Source: Blattamonas nauphoetae (Eukaryota > Preaxostyla > Oxymonadida). Taken from it: DNA of 64,000 nucleotides. This document shows, in pieces, positions 20,482-31,900 of this stretch (its first letter is position 1; the number at the start of each line of letters is the position of its first letter). The notes below the pieces were generated by a model. That model had not been told where the DNA came from and did no database searches. It saw only the letters and a program-made list of their open reading frames with translations. The DNA lies in the NCBI GenBank assembly GCA_033064195.1, contig JARBJD010000345.1, positions 1 through 64,000 on the forward strand, given 5' to 3'. A program made the position numbers and the translations under genes.

Positions 20482-23262
20482 ATGCCTCCCAAGCATAAAT
20501 TTGGGAGAAAAAGAAGCAAAACAAAATCAAATCCTCGGAAGAAGCAAGCTCAATCTTCAACTTTGGGCAATCACATCATTCATTCAACGATTCCAATCTC
20601 TGTCGGAATCAACAACGAAACCTCGCTTAATTCACATTCAATCCTGTCCGCAACTGATGTTCTCACAATTACTGACAATGATCAACACTACGTTCGTCTG
20701 TCAAAACAGATTCTTCAATGTGAACTGCAACGAAAGCGAATCAAAGTGGGGACAAAGCCAGAACAAGAAATTCTTGACCGTCAAGAGATCACTCTTCTCA
20801 CTTCCATCACGTCGGATTGGAGAGTGATCTTGCAGGATTGGATTACGACAGATGATCTACGGCAAGGGTGTATCTCTCTCTTCGACCAAGTAAACTCTGA
20901 CATGAGTCTGTCACAAACTGAAATGAATCATGCTGTCCGTTTCCTGGAATATGCAGGTCTCCACATCAAATATCATTCACACACCGAACAGCTTCTCGAA
21001 ACCATATTCCCGAAGGAGAAACATCGTCAAACCAAACTGGTGTCGTCGTTGATAAATCTTCTGTCTCTTCCATCTGACACGCTCCAAACAGTTGTCCTCT
21101 CCTTCTTGGCCGTTGGTATCTATAAGTCAACACGTGAATTCTCTGCTGCAGTCACTTTAGCTGGATTGTTGCCTAAACTCATCGATCATCTGAAACCACA
21201 CGAAATCCCATTGAATGGAACAACCATCGAATTCCACAGCCATCTCATATCGATCTTGGATGATTTTTTCCGCTTTTCTACACCAGAATACATCTGCCAC
21301 CATCACGGAATCCACCCTTTCAAATCTGAAAATACGCAGTTCGCGTTCAAAATCATTGAGCCCATTTTCCAATCATTCAGCACATATTTGCAGCATCTCA
21401 TCACCGCTCCAGTCTGCCCCACTAATCCTCGCTCTGGTATCTCACTTCTGTTGGACAAGGAATTCTACGAACAAAACGTGATGATTCGTCGCGGTCTACC
21501 CTCCTCTCCAAACATCAGTCGTTTTTTTGATGAGCTGAGAAAGGGCACGACGAACGAGCTTGCCTCATGGATGGATATTGCCATGACAGGCGAAGAACTC
21601 AACAATCATCTCTTTTTCGAAGTGAGATGGACGAGCAAGCCATCCTGGGTAGAAACATTCACGTGTCTTCTTTCTCGCTCGAGTGAGGGGAAGACTTTCT
21701 CTGATTTGGGAGTCAAAGCGTTCCTGTGCTTCATGTCGAGTCTCTCATCTAAAGTGCACTGGGTCATCTGGTCTGATGCCCAATTTGAGCTCAAAATCGA
21801 CACACAAGAGGTTTCTTCGCCAAAATTGGATTTGAAGGCACTCTGGGCACTCTTCACTCCAACACAGCCACACCATGCTGTCACCATTCTCGCTGCATTC
21901 CGCAAGTTCTTGCTGAACACGGACAATCAGACTTGGATGAAGCACGTTTGGAACGGATGGTTCCCCAACTTCAGCTACGCCGTTGATCTGGCCAATCTGC
22001 CCTTCACTCGTGAATTCACCCGACTCCACACCGACCTCATCAAACTGATGAGTAATCATCTCAATTGGATTCGAAAATATGAAGACGAAAACAAACATAA
22101 AATGACAACTGAACATCGAAATGACCTGGACGAGCTCTATCGAGCGTTCTACACACAAACGAAGGATTACGTCGTCCATATTTCGCTCCATCCGTTTGCA
22201 TTGGATGATGAAGAACATGACACAATTCTTGACTTTCTCAGCAAGTTGTATCTGCATGCTTCCAAGAACAGTCTGAACAAGCCCTATCGAGAGGAAGTGA
22301 GGCAGAAAATGGATACATCTGCCCTCTCATCGTCATCTCCTCCACTCATCCTCACTTCTGACCTTGTTTGTCCTCTCACCGACAACGATATCCTCAATGT
22401 TGTCGACAGAGTTGTTGCTCGGCTCGAAAGCAACTCGTCTTTGGACGACGACACCATCCTTCGGATCTTCGCGTTCCACAAAAAGAAACTCGAATCTGTC
22501 TATCTTCCCGAATTGTTCAGAAACGCTGGGCGATCGAATGCACAATACTTCCACGCACTCGGGACACTCCTCTCGCTCCTCGTTGAGTTTTTGGATCGAG
22601 CACCCATCCATTCTCTCCTCTCGATTCGGCCGGACAGAATACCGTCGTTGGACGAATGGGACGAAGTCGATTTGGAGACAGTGGGAATTGTGCTGCGAAT
22701 GATCAACGAGAACCAACTTGCAAAGAATTATGAATCAAAATCATTCGAATCTCTTTTCGTCGAATTTGCCATCAGAAGCCTTCCACAAGCTCGTTTCATC
22801 ACTCATCGACTGTCCCAGCCACAGCTCGAGCGACTGATTGCTCCGTCCGCCGATGTCCTCGGCAGACACTTCATCCAGCCCCGCCACTTCAACGGATCTG
22901 AAAGAGTGGATCGCCAGAGAATGTTCATCGATGTGTGCCATTGTTGCGATCAGCGAGTGATTGCTCTGTGTCTCAGCAGGACTGGATTCTTCTCTCGCTT
23001 TGTGACTGCTCTGCTCGACTTCCAATTCAACTGGAGTCCATTTTTCTTCCAGATCATCATTGATGGTGCAGACACTCATGGTGTTGACATCGAAGATCAG
23101 AGGAAGCTTCGAGGGACCGTTCCGTACTTTCTGGAGGAAGGCTGGCAGGATGCTTTGGACCACATCTTGATCATGAAGTATTTCGATGGTTCTGACATCA
23201 AATCCATCACAGGAGTCATGATGCGGTTCTTAGGAACGAATGTGAACTGGCGCTTTAGATAG
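20482..23262 (+). CDS. Large helical-repeat protein, unknown function
   Basis: The protein has 926 residues, taking the ATG at 20,482 (MPPKHKFGRKRSKTKSN). A longer frame begins 12 codons upstream but only at GTG. Residues 1-30 are strongly basic and Ser/Lys-rich, like a nuclear-localisation or nucleic-acid-binding tail. The rest is alpha-helical with regularly spaced Leu, Ile, Phe and Trp, typical of an ARM/HEAT-like solenoid. Examples are LVSSLINLLSLPSDTLQTVV and LGTLLSLLVEFLDRAP. There is no signal peptide, membrane helix or catalytic motif. The frame is uninterrupted and ends in TAG, which supports the standard code. It is convergent with the NTPase gene at 23.7 kb. I do not recognise the family; it may be a lineage-specific multigene family. 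Confidence 0.7.
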   Translation: MPPKHKFGRKRSKTKSNPRKKQAQSSTLGNHIIHSTIPISVGINNETSLNSHSILSATDVLTITDNDQHYVRLSKQILQCELQRKRIKVGTKPEQEILDRQEITLLTSITSDWRVILQDWITTDDLRQGCISLFDQVNSDMSLSQTEMNHAVRFLEYAGLHIKYHSHTEQLLETIFPKEKHRQTKLVSSLINLLSLPSDTLQTVVLSFLAVGIYKSTREFSAAVTLAGLLPKLIDHLKPHEIPLNGTTIEFHSHLISILDDFFRFSTPEYICHHHGIHPFKSENTQFAFKIIEPIFQSFSTYLQHLITAPVCPTNPRSGISLLLDKEFYEQNVMIRRGLPSSPNISRFFDELRKGTTNELASWMDIAMTGEELNNHLFFEVRWTSKPSWVETFTCLLSRSSEGKTFSDLGVKAFLCFMSSLSSKVHWVIWSDAQFELKIDTQEVSSPKLDLKALWALFTPTQPHHAVTILAAFRKFLLNTDNQTWMKHVWNGWFPNFSYAVDLANLPFTREFTRLHTDLIKLMSNHLNWIRKYEDENKHKMTTEHRNDLDELYRAFYTQTKDYVVHISLHPFALDDEEHDTILDFLSKLYLHASKNSLNKPYREEVRQKMDTSALSSSSPPLILTSDLVCPLTDNDILNVVDRVVARLESNSSLDDDTILRIFAFHKKKLESVYLPELFRNAGRSNAQYFHALGTLLSLLVEFLDRAPIHSLLSIRPDRIPSLDEWDEVDLETVGIVLRMINENQLAKNYESKSFESLFVEFAIRSLPQARFITHRLSQPQLERLIAPSADVLGRHFIQPRHFNGSERVDRQRMFIDVCHCCDQRVIALCLSRTGFFSRFVTALLDFQFNWSPFFFQIIIDGADTHGVDIEDQRKLRGTVPYFLEEGWQDALDHILIMKYFDGSDIKSITGVMMRFLGTNVNWRFR

Positions 23263-23672
23263 GATGTGACTGACTGATGCTGTTCACTCCCATTCATACG
23301 CACAATCACGAATGGACGAATCAAACACGTTCTGTGTTCATTAACCACTTCATTTCATTCATTGTTCTCATCTCATCCAAGGAACCAAGTTTCTCTTTTG
23401 TTTTCTCCTTCACAACACAATATATCGTCTCTTACAAGATATCCCACAGTTGAGAGAACGTCATGCCTTTACAGGATCGATAACTGTGTCGAGATCATCA
23501 CCACGACTTTCACGACCGAGAGTTCACGATTGACAAGACCGATTGACCAACCTACTCGATATTTGCCCCCAATTAATCTCCAGACGACTCAAGACAAACG
23601 AGAGATGCAGAAAATGAAGATAAGTCTCATGAAATGGTTTTGACGAAATGTATTTTTGATTCCTTCCTTCCA
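23263..23672. other. Convergent intergenic region
   Basis: About 410 bases between two gene 3' ends. No gene or clear signal was seen. Confidence 0.5.
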
Positions 23673-26600
23673 TCATTTCTTGCTCCATGTTTGCTCAGAA
23701 CGGTTTCTCCTCCTGTGAGATCGGTGATTGTGGCGAGGAGTCGACGTTCCCCCTCCGCTTAGCGTGTTGGAGACCCACATTCTCTTCTCTGCTTTGGGTG
23801 GGGCATCACACGACTTCGTGTCAGTCTGGTCGCCCCTCTTCTGCCTCACGCAGGGTTCATCATCAATCGCGGGGGCTGGCGGGGTCCAGCTAAAACGCGG
23901 GTTGGGCTCTCTTTTCTTTTTTCTTCTCCTTCTCGAAGGGTTTCTCGTCGAAGTGGATGGGTGGTTCTCCAAGTCTCCGAGAAGAGGTGTCTCTTCCTCC
24001 CGTTCGTCAACCATCACGACATCAGATGAATTGGACTCGACTTTCTCCACATTTCCATCACAATCGGAAGTCTTTGTCACAAAATGATTCAGTTCGGTGA
24101 TCATCTCATACAAATCGTTGAGCATTTCGTTGTTGCCAGTCTTCTCCAATTTCCAGTGGCACGCAGCGATGATCCCTGAAATTCGGTCAATCAGGAGCTG
24201 AGCATTCATTCGAATGTCTTGCGGGACACTCGAGTGTTGTGGAAAAGGATCAGAAATTGATGAATTGCCTCCAAGAATCATCCTCACTTCGTTTGTCCTT
24301 CTCGTCCCGTCAAGGTTGCCTGGCGGTCGAGGTGGTGGACTGCGAGAGTGATGGCGTTCTCTGACAAGAGCATGCCAAGTGCTACAGTGATCGCGTGTCG
24401 TGTTGAGGATGTTCCCGATCGCTGTTGTCACAACACCGATGTCCAGCTCCTCAATTTGCTCTGTTTGACATTTGAATGTGGCGGGGAGGGGCTGAATGTT
24501 CGCGTCTCCGAAGATCCGATTGATGGATTTCAGTTCATTCTGAAAAAAATGAACCTCATCCCAACTTCCTGTCATCCATGCAATTCGCAACTGCAAACTC
24601 AATCCTTCCTTCATCGCCTGCAGAAGAGTGTTCACCACAATTGTCCTTCGGGCTTCATTCGTGTGTTGCTCGTCAGTGCTGGCACTTTCAAGAGTGTCTT
24701 GAGAAGATCCTTCCGTCGCAGGAATTTCCACAACAAACTTCTCTAGACACGATCCCAATGCTGGCACGTGATCTTGAACCTGTCGGAGATGTTGGTGGAG
24801 AATGTGAAAGGACGGGTTCAAGATGATCGGCAGGTTCTGTCCTTCCTCAATCCATCGTTCCCAGTCGATCCCGAAGCAGTCTCGAGCATTCGCTGCAATT
24901 CGTTCCAGTTCATCAAATTCATGAGAGCTCGTCTCTGGACCACTGCTGCGAGCGTGTCTCGATTCAGACTCCACCTCAGCCGCGTCATTCATCTCCATGC
25001 GTTGTTGCGACTGTTCAAATAAACGGATTGCTGTTTCGATGTCTCCAGACTGGAGAGAGAGCCGTGATCTCAGAAGGAGTTCTTTTGCTTCAAGACATGT
25101 TGGGTGCGAATCCACGGTTGCGTTCTCATAATCTTGGATGCTTTCGATCAGTTCACATTCCACCTCAGCCGTGTCATTCAGCACCATTTGTTGTTTCGAC
25201 TGACCGAATAATGACATTGCAGTTGTGAGATCTCCAGACTGGAGAGAGAGTCGAGATCTCAGAAGGAGTCCCTTCGCTAAAATACATTTGAGGTATGATT
25301 TCACGGTCGTGCTTGTTTGGCGTTGGATGTTTTTGATCAGTGCGTTTTCATCTTTCTGAAGTGTACTGTCCAGACCAGCAGGAGGGGTCTTCTGACTCAG
25401 CGATTGCCAAATTGACTCGTACTGGATGCGTTTGTCTTGGAGAGGATCAGTCCGGTTCTCGCAGTGTACATCAACAGATCCCGAATTGGCATTTGTACCA
25501 GTAGGCAGCATAAATTGTCCTGCGAGTGTGAGGTCTGTGATATCCACACTTGGCACATCATACTCCAACGATTGGTCTGGATGTTCTGCAAGCTTGATGA
25601 CGTTGTATTGCGATCTGCCCACTTTCTCATAACTCAGTTTGAAACCTTCACTCCACAGACAATGCGCTTCGATGATGTTTGATGGATCATTCGGAGATCC
25701 TGACGACTGCTGCTGTGATGCATGATGATGAATGGCTCGACTTGGTGTTGATGTCGTTCTCCTCAGTCTTGAGTGTTTTGAAGGGAAAGGCTGTCGGTAG
25801 AAATCGGGTGTCCCAGGGATCTCGCTCGTGCATGTGACCCGAACAAAATCGGTTTGGTGAGAAGGAGATGGTATTGTTGGCCACAAGCCACCGCTCGCCT
25901 TCTCGTGTTGGATGTCAGATGTATTTTTCACAAAAGCAACAGAGATCTCGACTGTGTTCGGTTCTGGCGTTTTGTCATTCTTTTGAGTGTTCTTTTGGGG
26001 TTTCCCTGCGCTGAGTTTGGTCTCCTGCAACACGATGGTCGTCGAGATGATGGAACGTCTTCGTTGATTCCGCCGTTCGATCTGAATGTGTTTGGCAGCT
26101 GACAGAAGTTTCTGTTCGTCGGAATAAATTAGATCAATCAGTTCGCGGTTCAGATGAATCGTGGGGCTACGACTTTCCATCGCTCCACAACAATGGTTGG
26201 GAAAGTTCTCAGCGACAAGTGATCCACAAAATGAACAGCGGACGGCATGTGGATTATGGTTCACTTCCAGATCAGTGAAGCGAGCCAAGATTGGAGCTGT
26301 GCTTGCCGTCATTGCAGGAATGGTGATGTCTCCAACATCAATCTCTTCTTTTGCTTCGAACTGTGCAACCCACATGTTCTGCACTGCGATGAACGACCCC
26401 AGCTTTTGGATTCTTTTGGGGTTGAAGGCCGAGTACCCTTTCTGATCAGCGACGACGATGAACGACGGAAAGATCTGGGCTCGCTTCAAACGATACAGTG
26501 TTTTCAGGATGAAACACCATCTCTTCATCAGCTGCACACCTTCGGCAGAGATGTCATATTTCGACTCAATCGAGTTTTTGAGGAAGAAGACACCAAGTGA

Positions 26601-28810
26601 ATGCAGCACGTCTGACTCCTTCAGCAACCTGAACATCACAAGGATCGAATCAAACGATGCGTCTGGCGGATGATTTGGGACGAGGTGACGTGTCACCACG
26701 TGCAGTCGAGCCCAATGCGCACGATATTCTCCAGTCACGAAGTCTTCGTCAGTGTCCAGCGTGTTGTCCGCATCGTTCGGAGGCGAAAAACAAGTCAGAG
26801 CTTCTTTGCGAAGGCAACACTGGAAGAGGAAATCCCATTGCGGATTGTACGCCTCAGCCTCGTGCCCGTTGAAAGAGGCAGCATCGGGAAGTGTGACTTT
26901 TTGGATGTCTGACGGGTCTTTCATCAGAACACAAAGGCTGGACTTCGTTTTTGGGAACGAAACAGTTGGGCGGTTGAATGTGGGTGATTCAATCGGTCGC
27001 AATTGCGTCAAAGTGAGGCCTTTCTCCACAGCACTCAAGAAAACTTCGTTCTGGCCTTTGTAATATCCCGCTGCACGCAGACGTATGTTGCCTCGCGATA
27101 TCAGGTTCAGTCCCTTAAATTTGGTAATTGTGACGGTTGTTCGACCTTCGACGATTTGTGACGCGTCCAGAGTCGCGTGTTGTGTGAACCCGTTCAACGG
27201 ATCAAATTGCGGAGAGGACGGGTGGATGTTGTGATACATGTCCTTCCTGACGAGTGGAGTGAACACATCCCGTGGAATCATTCCTTGCAGGAGGATGGTA
27301 TTTTGTGATTCCATCATCAGCGAGTCTTCGTTCGTGTTGTATTTGAATGGACACGGGATTGCATTGAATATGTGGACAATCTCCGGAAACAAGAGTGTCG
27401 GCACATTGTACACCATGCACGGATTCTTGGACTGGTCGTGTTCTGTCACGTCTTTCCATCTTTTCTTGTTGGGTGATGCCAGTTGAACAACGTGGTCACA
27501 ATGAGGGATTTTTGAGCGTTGAAGAATTAAGCTGTTGGAAGAGGCAAAATATGAAGAAAAGAGCGAACATACTCGTCCACAACATGCCAAGTTGTTCCTC
27601 GAAGTCGATTCTCAACCTGATTGTCTTGATTCACAAAGAGTTTGAAGAAGTGCGGGAAATGATGGATGCTCGGCATGGTTAGTTGTCCGATGAGTGTTTG
27701 TGATGAAAATGCGTGTGCAGGGTCATACTCTTCGTTTTCCGATGTTGGGAGACACATGAAGACGTTGTAAGTGTAGCAAAAGGTATCTCGAGAAATACGA
27801 ATTGCTGGACGGTTCTTTCTGTTGATTGTGATGAATGCCTTTCCGATTTGGGGTGATGGTCTTTTTTGAAACGATCGCTCATCATAATCACAAGGAATCG
27901 GATCTGTTCCATTGGTGATCGGATTCCGATTCACAAAGAGGAATGATGGTTCGTATTTTCGTGCTGTTCCAACTTGCTAAAAAATGTGAGTGAATCAAAA
28001 GGAGCACACATTAACCCCGAGACTCATCGTCAAAGCGATGAGCGGCATTCGAATCACAGATTTCCCAATCCCAGGTGCTCCAGTCACGATGTGAAAGATG
28101 GCTGGATTCATCCTTGGATAGAAACGAGTTCCTGAACCACTTGGTTGACTCGCGAAACAAGTTCTTGCGTATCCATTGGAGTTGAAGAGAATGTGAGAAA
28201 ACAACGAGAAGATCGATGGACGAAAGAGAAAGTCGACAGGTGGCTCGAGATAATTGTTGCAGTAGTGTATTGCATTGATAGACTTGTACATATATTTGGT
28301 TTTGTTGAACGGCTTCACATGTTCTGTTTCTTCAGCAAAATTTGGGATCTCCGTTTGGTGGAGTGGGACGATTGATGAATCAATGGAAATTTGAAGATTT
28401 CTGAAGATCGTCCGTATATCGTTCGTCCATTTGTTTAGTTTAACATTCGCCAGAGTGATTTCCGACTCTAATGCATTGCGCAAGCCAAAATGCAATTTAC
28501 GATATCCTTCATAATTAAGGTTGTGTTCGTGATTTGACCACCACATGTAAAAATAACCAAACATGAAGTCACTAATCTGTTGGACCTCAGGATGGAGTGA
28601 ACGGTAGGCGGATCGAAATCTGGTGTAATGTTCTTGAATAGACCGTTGTTTGCTGGATGTGGTGTCACTCTGCGTGGTTGAGGTAGCTGCTAGGACGTGA
28701 TTGTGGAGTTCATCGAGTTCGTTCATGACATTGGATATGAGATGAATGTCTTTTGTTCCAAGACTTGGCTTGTTCATTACACCCGTCACAAAACGAGAAT
28801 AGCTTGACAT
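23673..28810 (-). CDS. P-loop NTPase of RHS/Crinkler type, three exons
   Basis: Exons run 28,810-28,016, 27,976-27,573 and 27,531-23,673. They sum to 5,058 bases, divisible by three, giving 1,685 residues. Residues about 1-240 are helical. A Walker A motif GAPGIGKS is at 244-251 within FHIVTGAPGIGKS, followed by MSLG and, after the first intron, QVGTARKYEPSFLFVNRNP. A G-x-P-G-x-G-K-S motif followed by a poorly conserved long C-terminal half is typical of RHS and Crinkler NTPases, which are expanded families in several protists. A CSFCGS...NHCC cysteine cluster at about residue 830 may bind zinc. Two tandem 60-residue helical units (LLLRSRLSLQSGD) lie at about 1,150-1,250. The C-terminus is low-complexity and basic. 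It is divergent from the gene at 28,909, 98 bases away. The RHS/Crinkler link rests on the Walker motif and layout only. Confidence 0.7.
27532..27572 (-). other. Intron 2 of the NTPase gene, 41 bases
   Basis: On the minus strand, GTATGTTCGC...CCAACAG. Removing it joins HVVD to DLILQRSKIPHC in frame (phase 2). Confidence 0.75.
27977..28015 (-). other. Intron 1 of the NTPase gene, 39 bases
   Basis: On the minus strand, GTTAATGTGTG...TTTTTTAG. Removing it joins ALTMSLG to QVGTARKYEP (phase 0), shortly after Walker A. Confidence 0.75.
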
Positions 28811-28908
28811 TGCTATTTTCGGGACTTTTCCGGGACTGTGTCGGGTGACTCGGGATTCAAGGACTTCTTTTTGGGCTCAACAGATCACACCATCGTTGAA
28901 ACTTCTCA
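28811..28908. promoter_or_regulatory. Divergent promoter with CGGGACT repeats
   Basis: 98 bases separate the start codons of the NTPase gene (minus) and the beta-helix gene (plus). At 28,821-28,857 lie CGGGACT twice, then CGGGTGACT and CGGGATT, spaced 9-12 bases apart. They may be binding sites for a shared regulator; this is inference from position. Confidence 0.4.
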
Positions 28909-31900
28909 ATGAACCGACTTCTCATCGTGATCCCTCTCCTTCTCTCAACTCTATCTCACTTCGCAACTTCGTCAACTTCTTTCGATTCACTTCTAAACTC
29001 CGACAATCAGTCCATCTTCGACAAAGATTCTTCCAAATCGAATATATTGACGCTTAACCAAGATATGGTCATCTCCTCCAGCATTCAGATCAGGTCAGAA
29101 GATGTCACACTCGTCGGCAATCGTAAAACATTCACATTCCAACAAGACATTCAACCAAGTTCTGCACATTCTTCAAATCCACCCAACCAAGCATCAACAA
29201 AAGTAACATCGGAACAAACTCAGAAAGTCAATGAATGTCGAGAAATTGCCGCCAATTTCATGTTTGAAGTCACGAATAGCACATTTTCGATCAGCAGTGT
29301 CAACACGATCGTGACTTCTGGACAAACAGGAATATGTTTGATCGCTGGCTCGACTGTTCGCTTTTCAGAGAGCTCGATTGCATGCAATGACTATTTGTCG
29401 CCGATCATGATCAAGACATCGCAATCTGAAGGGACGAATTTGGGGTCCACTGTCGTCCTGTCGTATGTGACCCATCACTCGGCGTCCGGCCATATTGCCC
29501 CATTTGTTGGAATGATTCATCCACAAACATCATCCAACACATCTCCCAACTGGTCTGATTTGCCCACCGCCGAAATGGAATCCATCAACATCGTTGGAAC
29601 TGGCCTCTCGCTGGACTCGAAACATCTCTTCGCAGGAACTGGCCCTCTTTTTTCGTTTGGTCTGTCCGAAACAGACACATCTTTGGCATATCCTGGCTGT
29701 CTGGTCAGGATGGAAACAAATCTCATCCAAAGCAGTCTGAAGAACGTGACATCGTCGTCTCCATTCTCACCAGGCAATCCGCTGTTCGGGAGTGAAGTGT
29801 CTCAACGAGTGGCTGGGAGTTGTGTGAGAGAGAACACGAACCACGACAGCGGGACCGGAATGATGTCGCCGAACTTGGGAGGGTGTTTGATGTGTCTGAA
29901 CACCTCCTTCTCATCCTGCATCCGCAAACCAAACACGGCCTTGGACTTCTCATTCGAACACCAAACTCCAACACACCTTGATCGTCTGGACAACGTATCA
30001 AATGCTGTGACCTCCGTCACCTTCACTCTCTGCACGTTCTTCGAGCTGACAGTCGAAACCGAGCCTGGTTTTGGTGGGGGAGCAATTTTAGTCGAACAGA
30101 CGACGTCCTCCCTCACCGTTCGGACTTGCTTCTTCCACAGCTGCACCGCCACTGGAATTGGTGACGATGGGGGAGCCATACGCTTCAAGTGTGATGACAA
30201 CTATTGACACCCATTCTCCGTCTCTGACTCGTCGTTCACAGAGTGTTCGGCCACTGACTGTGCAGGCAGTGTCCTTATTATCCAGATATCATTGGCGTCG
30301 ATGGACAGTTGCTTCTTCGACCACTCCACAGCCAGGCACGATGGTGCTGTCAATTTTGAATCAACATCCGTCACCGTCTCGAACACTGCATTCGTTGACT
30401 GCTCTGCCACCAATCGAGGCGGTGCCTTGTATCTTGACAGAGTGATACAACCGATTCTCTCATTCGTCCAGTTCAGAGGATGTTCGTCAACCAACAATCA
30501 GAACGGAAAAGACATCTTTTCATCCACTTCGATATCTTCAATCACGTCTGACACATTCACATTCTGTGACTCTACATCAGGCGAACCCAATGTCTTCTTC
30601 TACGGAAGTTTCACGGACGGCAGCTATCTCTCCCACTACCAACACCACAATCAAGTCCATCATTGTTTCGTTCAATGATAATACAGCAACAGTGAGAGTG
30701 GCAACAGCAGAATCGATCCTTGGAACGCTGGGACTTCTGCTCGATGGATCAAACGTTCCGAGACTCATCCATGTCGTGTTCGGAGATGACGCATCATCAT
30801 CCAACTTAGGAACAGCAGTCGTTTCATCGGGAGCGAATGGAATTCTGCATCGTGCTGACTATGCCTTCCGATCTGCGGCAGTGACCGGATATCGAATCAT
30901 CGCGTCCATCGGGCCGTTCATTTTCGAAGCATCTTCAACACTGAAAAGATGGAACACGACAGAGATTGTTATGAGTGGAACGAACCTGGAGGAAGGGAGT
31001 TATCGGACGCTGGTTGAGAAGGGAGGAACAGAATGGAACATCCCACTGACTCGAATAGACTCAAGAACACTGACAGGAACAGCACCTCTTTATCCATCGA
31101 ACGCAGAAGGAAGACTGGAATGGGCGACAGAATACGAAGTGACGAAAGTGATGTGGGTTGGAGAAGATGAGGAACCTGAACAAGAAATCCCACTTCGAGA
31201 ATCGCTGACATTGACAACACCAACAGAACCACCTCGAATTTCATCAGTTGCTCGTTCACTTAGTGGAAAGAAAGACTTGGTGATTGTTGAGCTGATTGGA
31301 ACGAAACTGACCTCAGCAGGACAGACAGTGGTGATCTCAGGATCATCAAGGAATATCTCGTCGAGTGGAGTGATCTTCAACGTGACGTCGACACAATGTT
31401 TTGTGAACTTTTCGATTGGGTCGAGTGATGACGACTCTCATGTTGTGTTTGGAAGACAATACGAATTGTTGTCCGTTGGAACCGACTCTTCGTCGTTTGC
31501 TGTGAACGGTGGTCTCTTCTTCACAGTTCCTCATCCTCCCCGAATCGCCTCGATTGTCCCTCAAACAGAGGTCAGCTCATCTTCCTTCGTTCTTTCTGTT
31601 TCTGGCGAGAATCTGCCATCTGGCTCGACATATCTCGTGACCCTGACATCTGACCACACTTTCAACATTTTGTTCAGTTCAGCCATCGCTGGAACAGCAA
31701 CCGTCCAAATCGGAAGAAGTGGAGAGGTGGAATACGGCACAGAATACGCAATCAAATCCATCATTCGAAAAGAAGAAGGAAAGGACGACGAGCACATCCT
31801 GTTCTCAGCTGCGACGTTCAAAACACCACTCGGCCCGACTCTTTCATTGATTTCAAGTTCATTCCACTCCTCTGATCCCAACTTTTTGAATGTGTCTCTC

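Noticed and set aside
30205-30207. Alternative genetic code or selenocysteine at the in-frame TGA
   Set aside because: Neighbouring genes use TGA and TAG as normal stops, and the same gene has two frame changes, so decay or sequence error is simpler.
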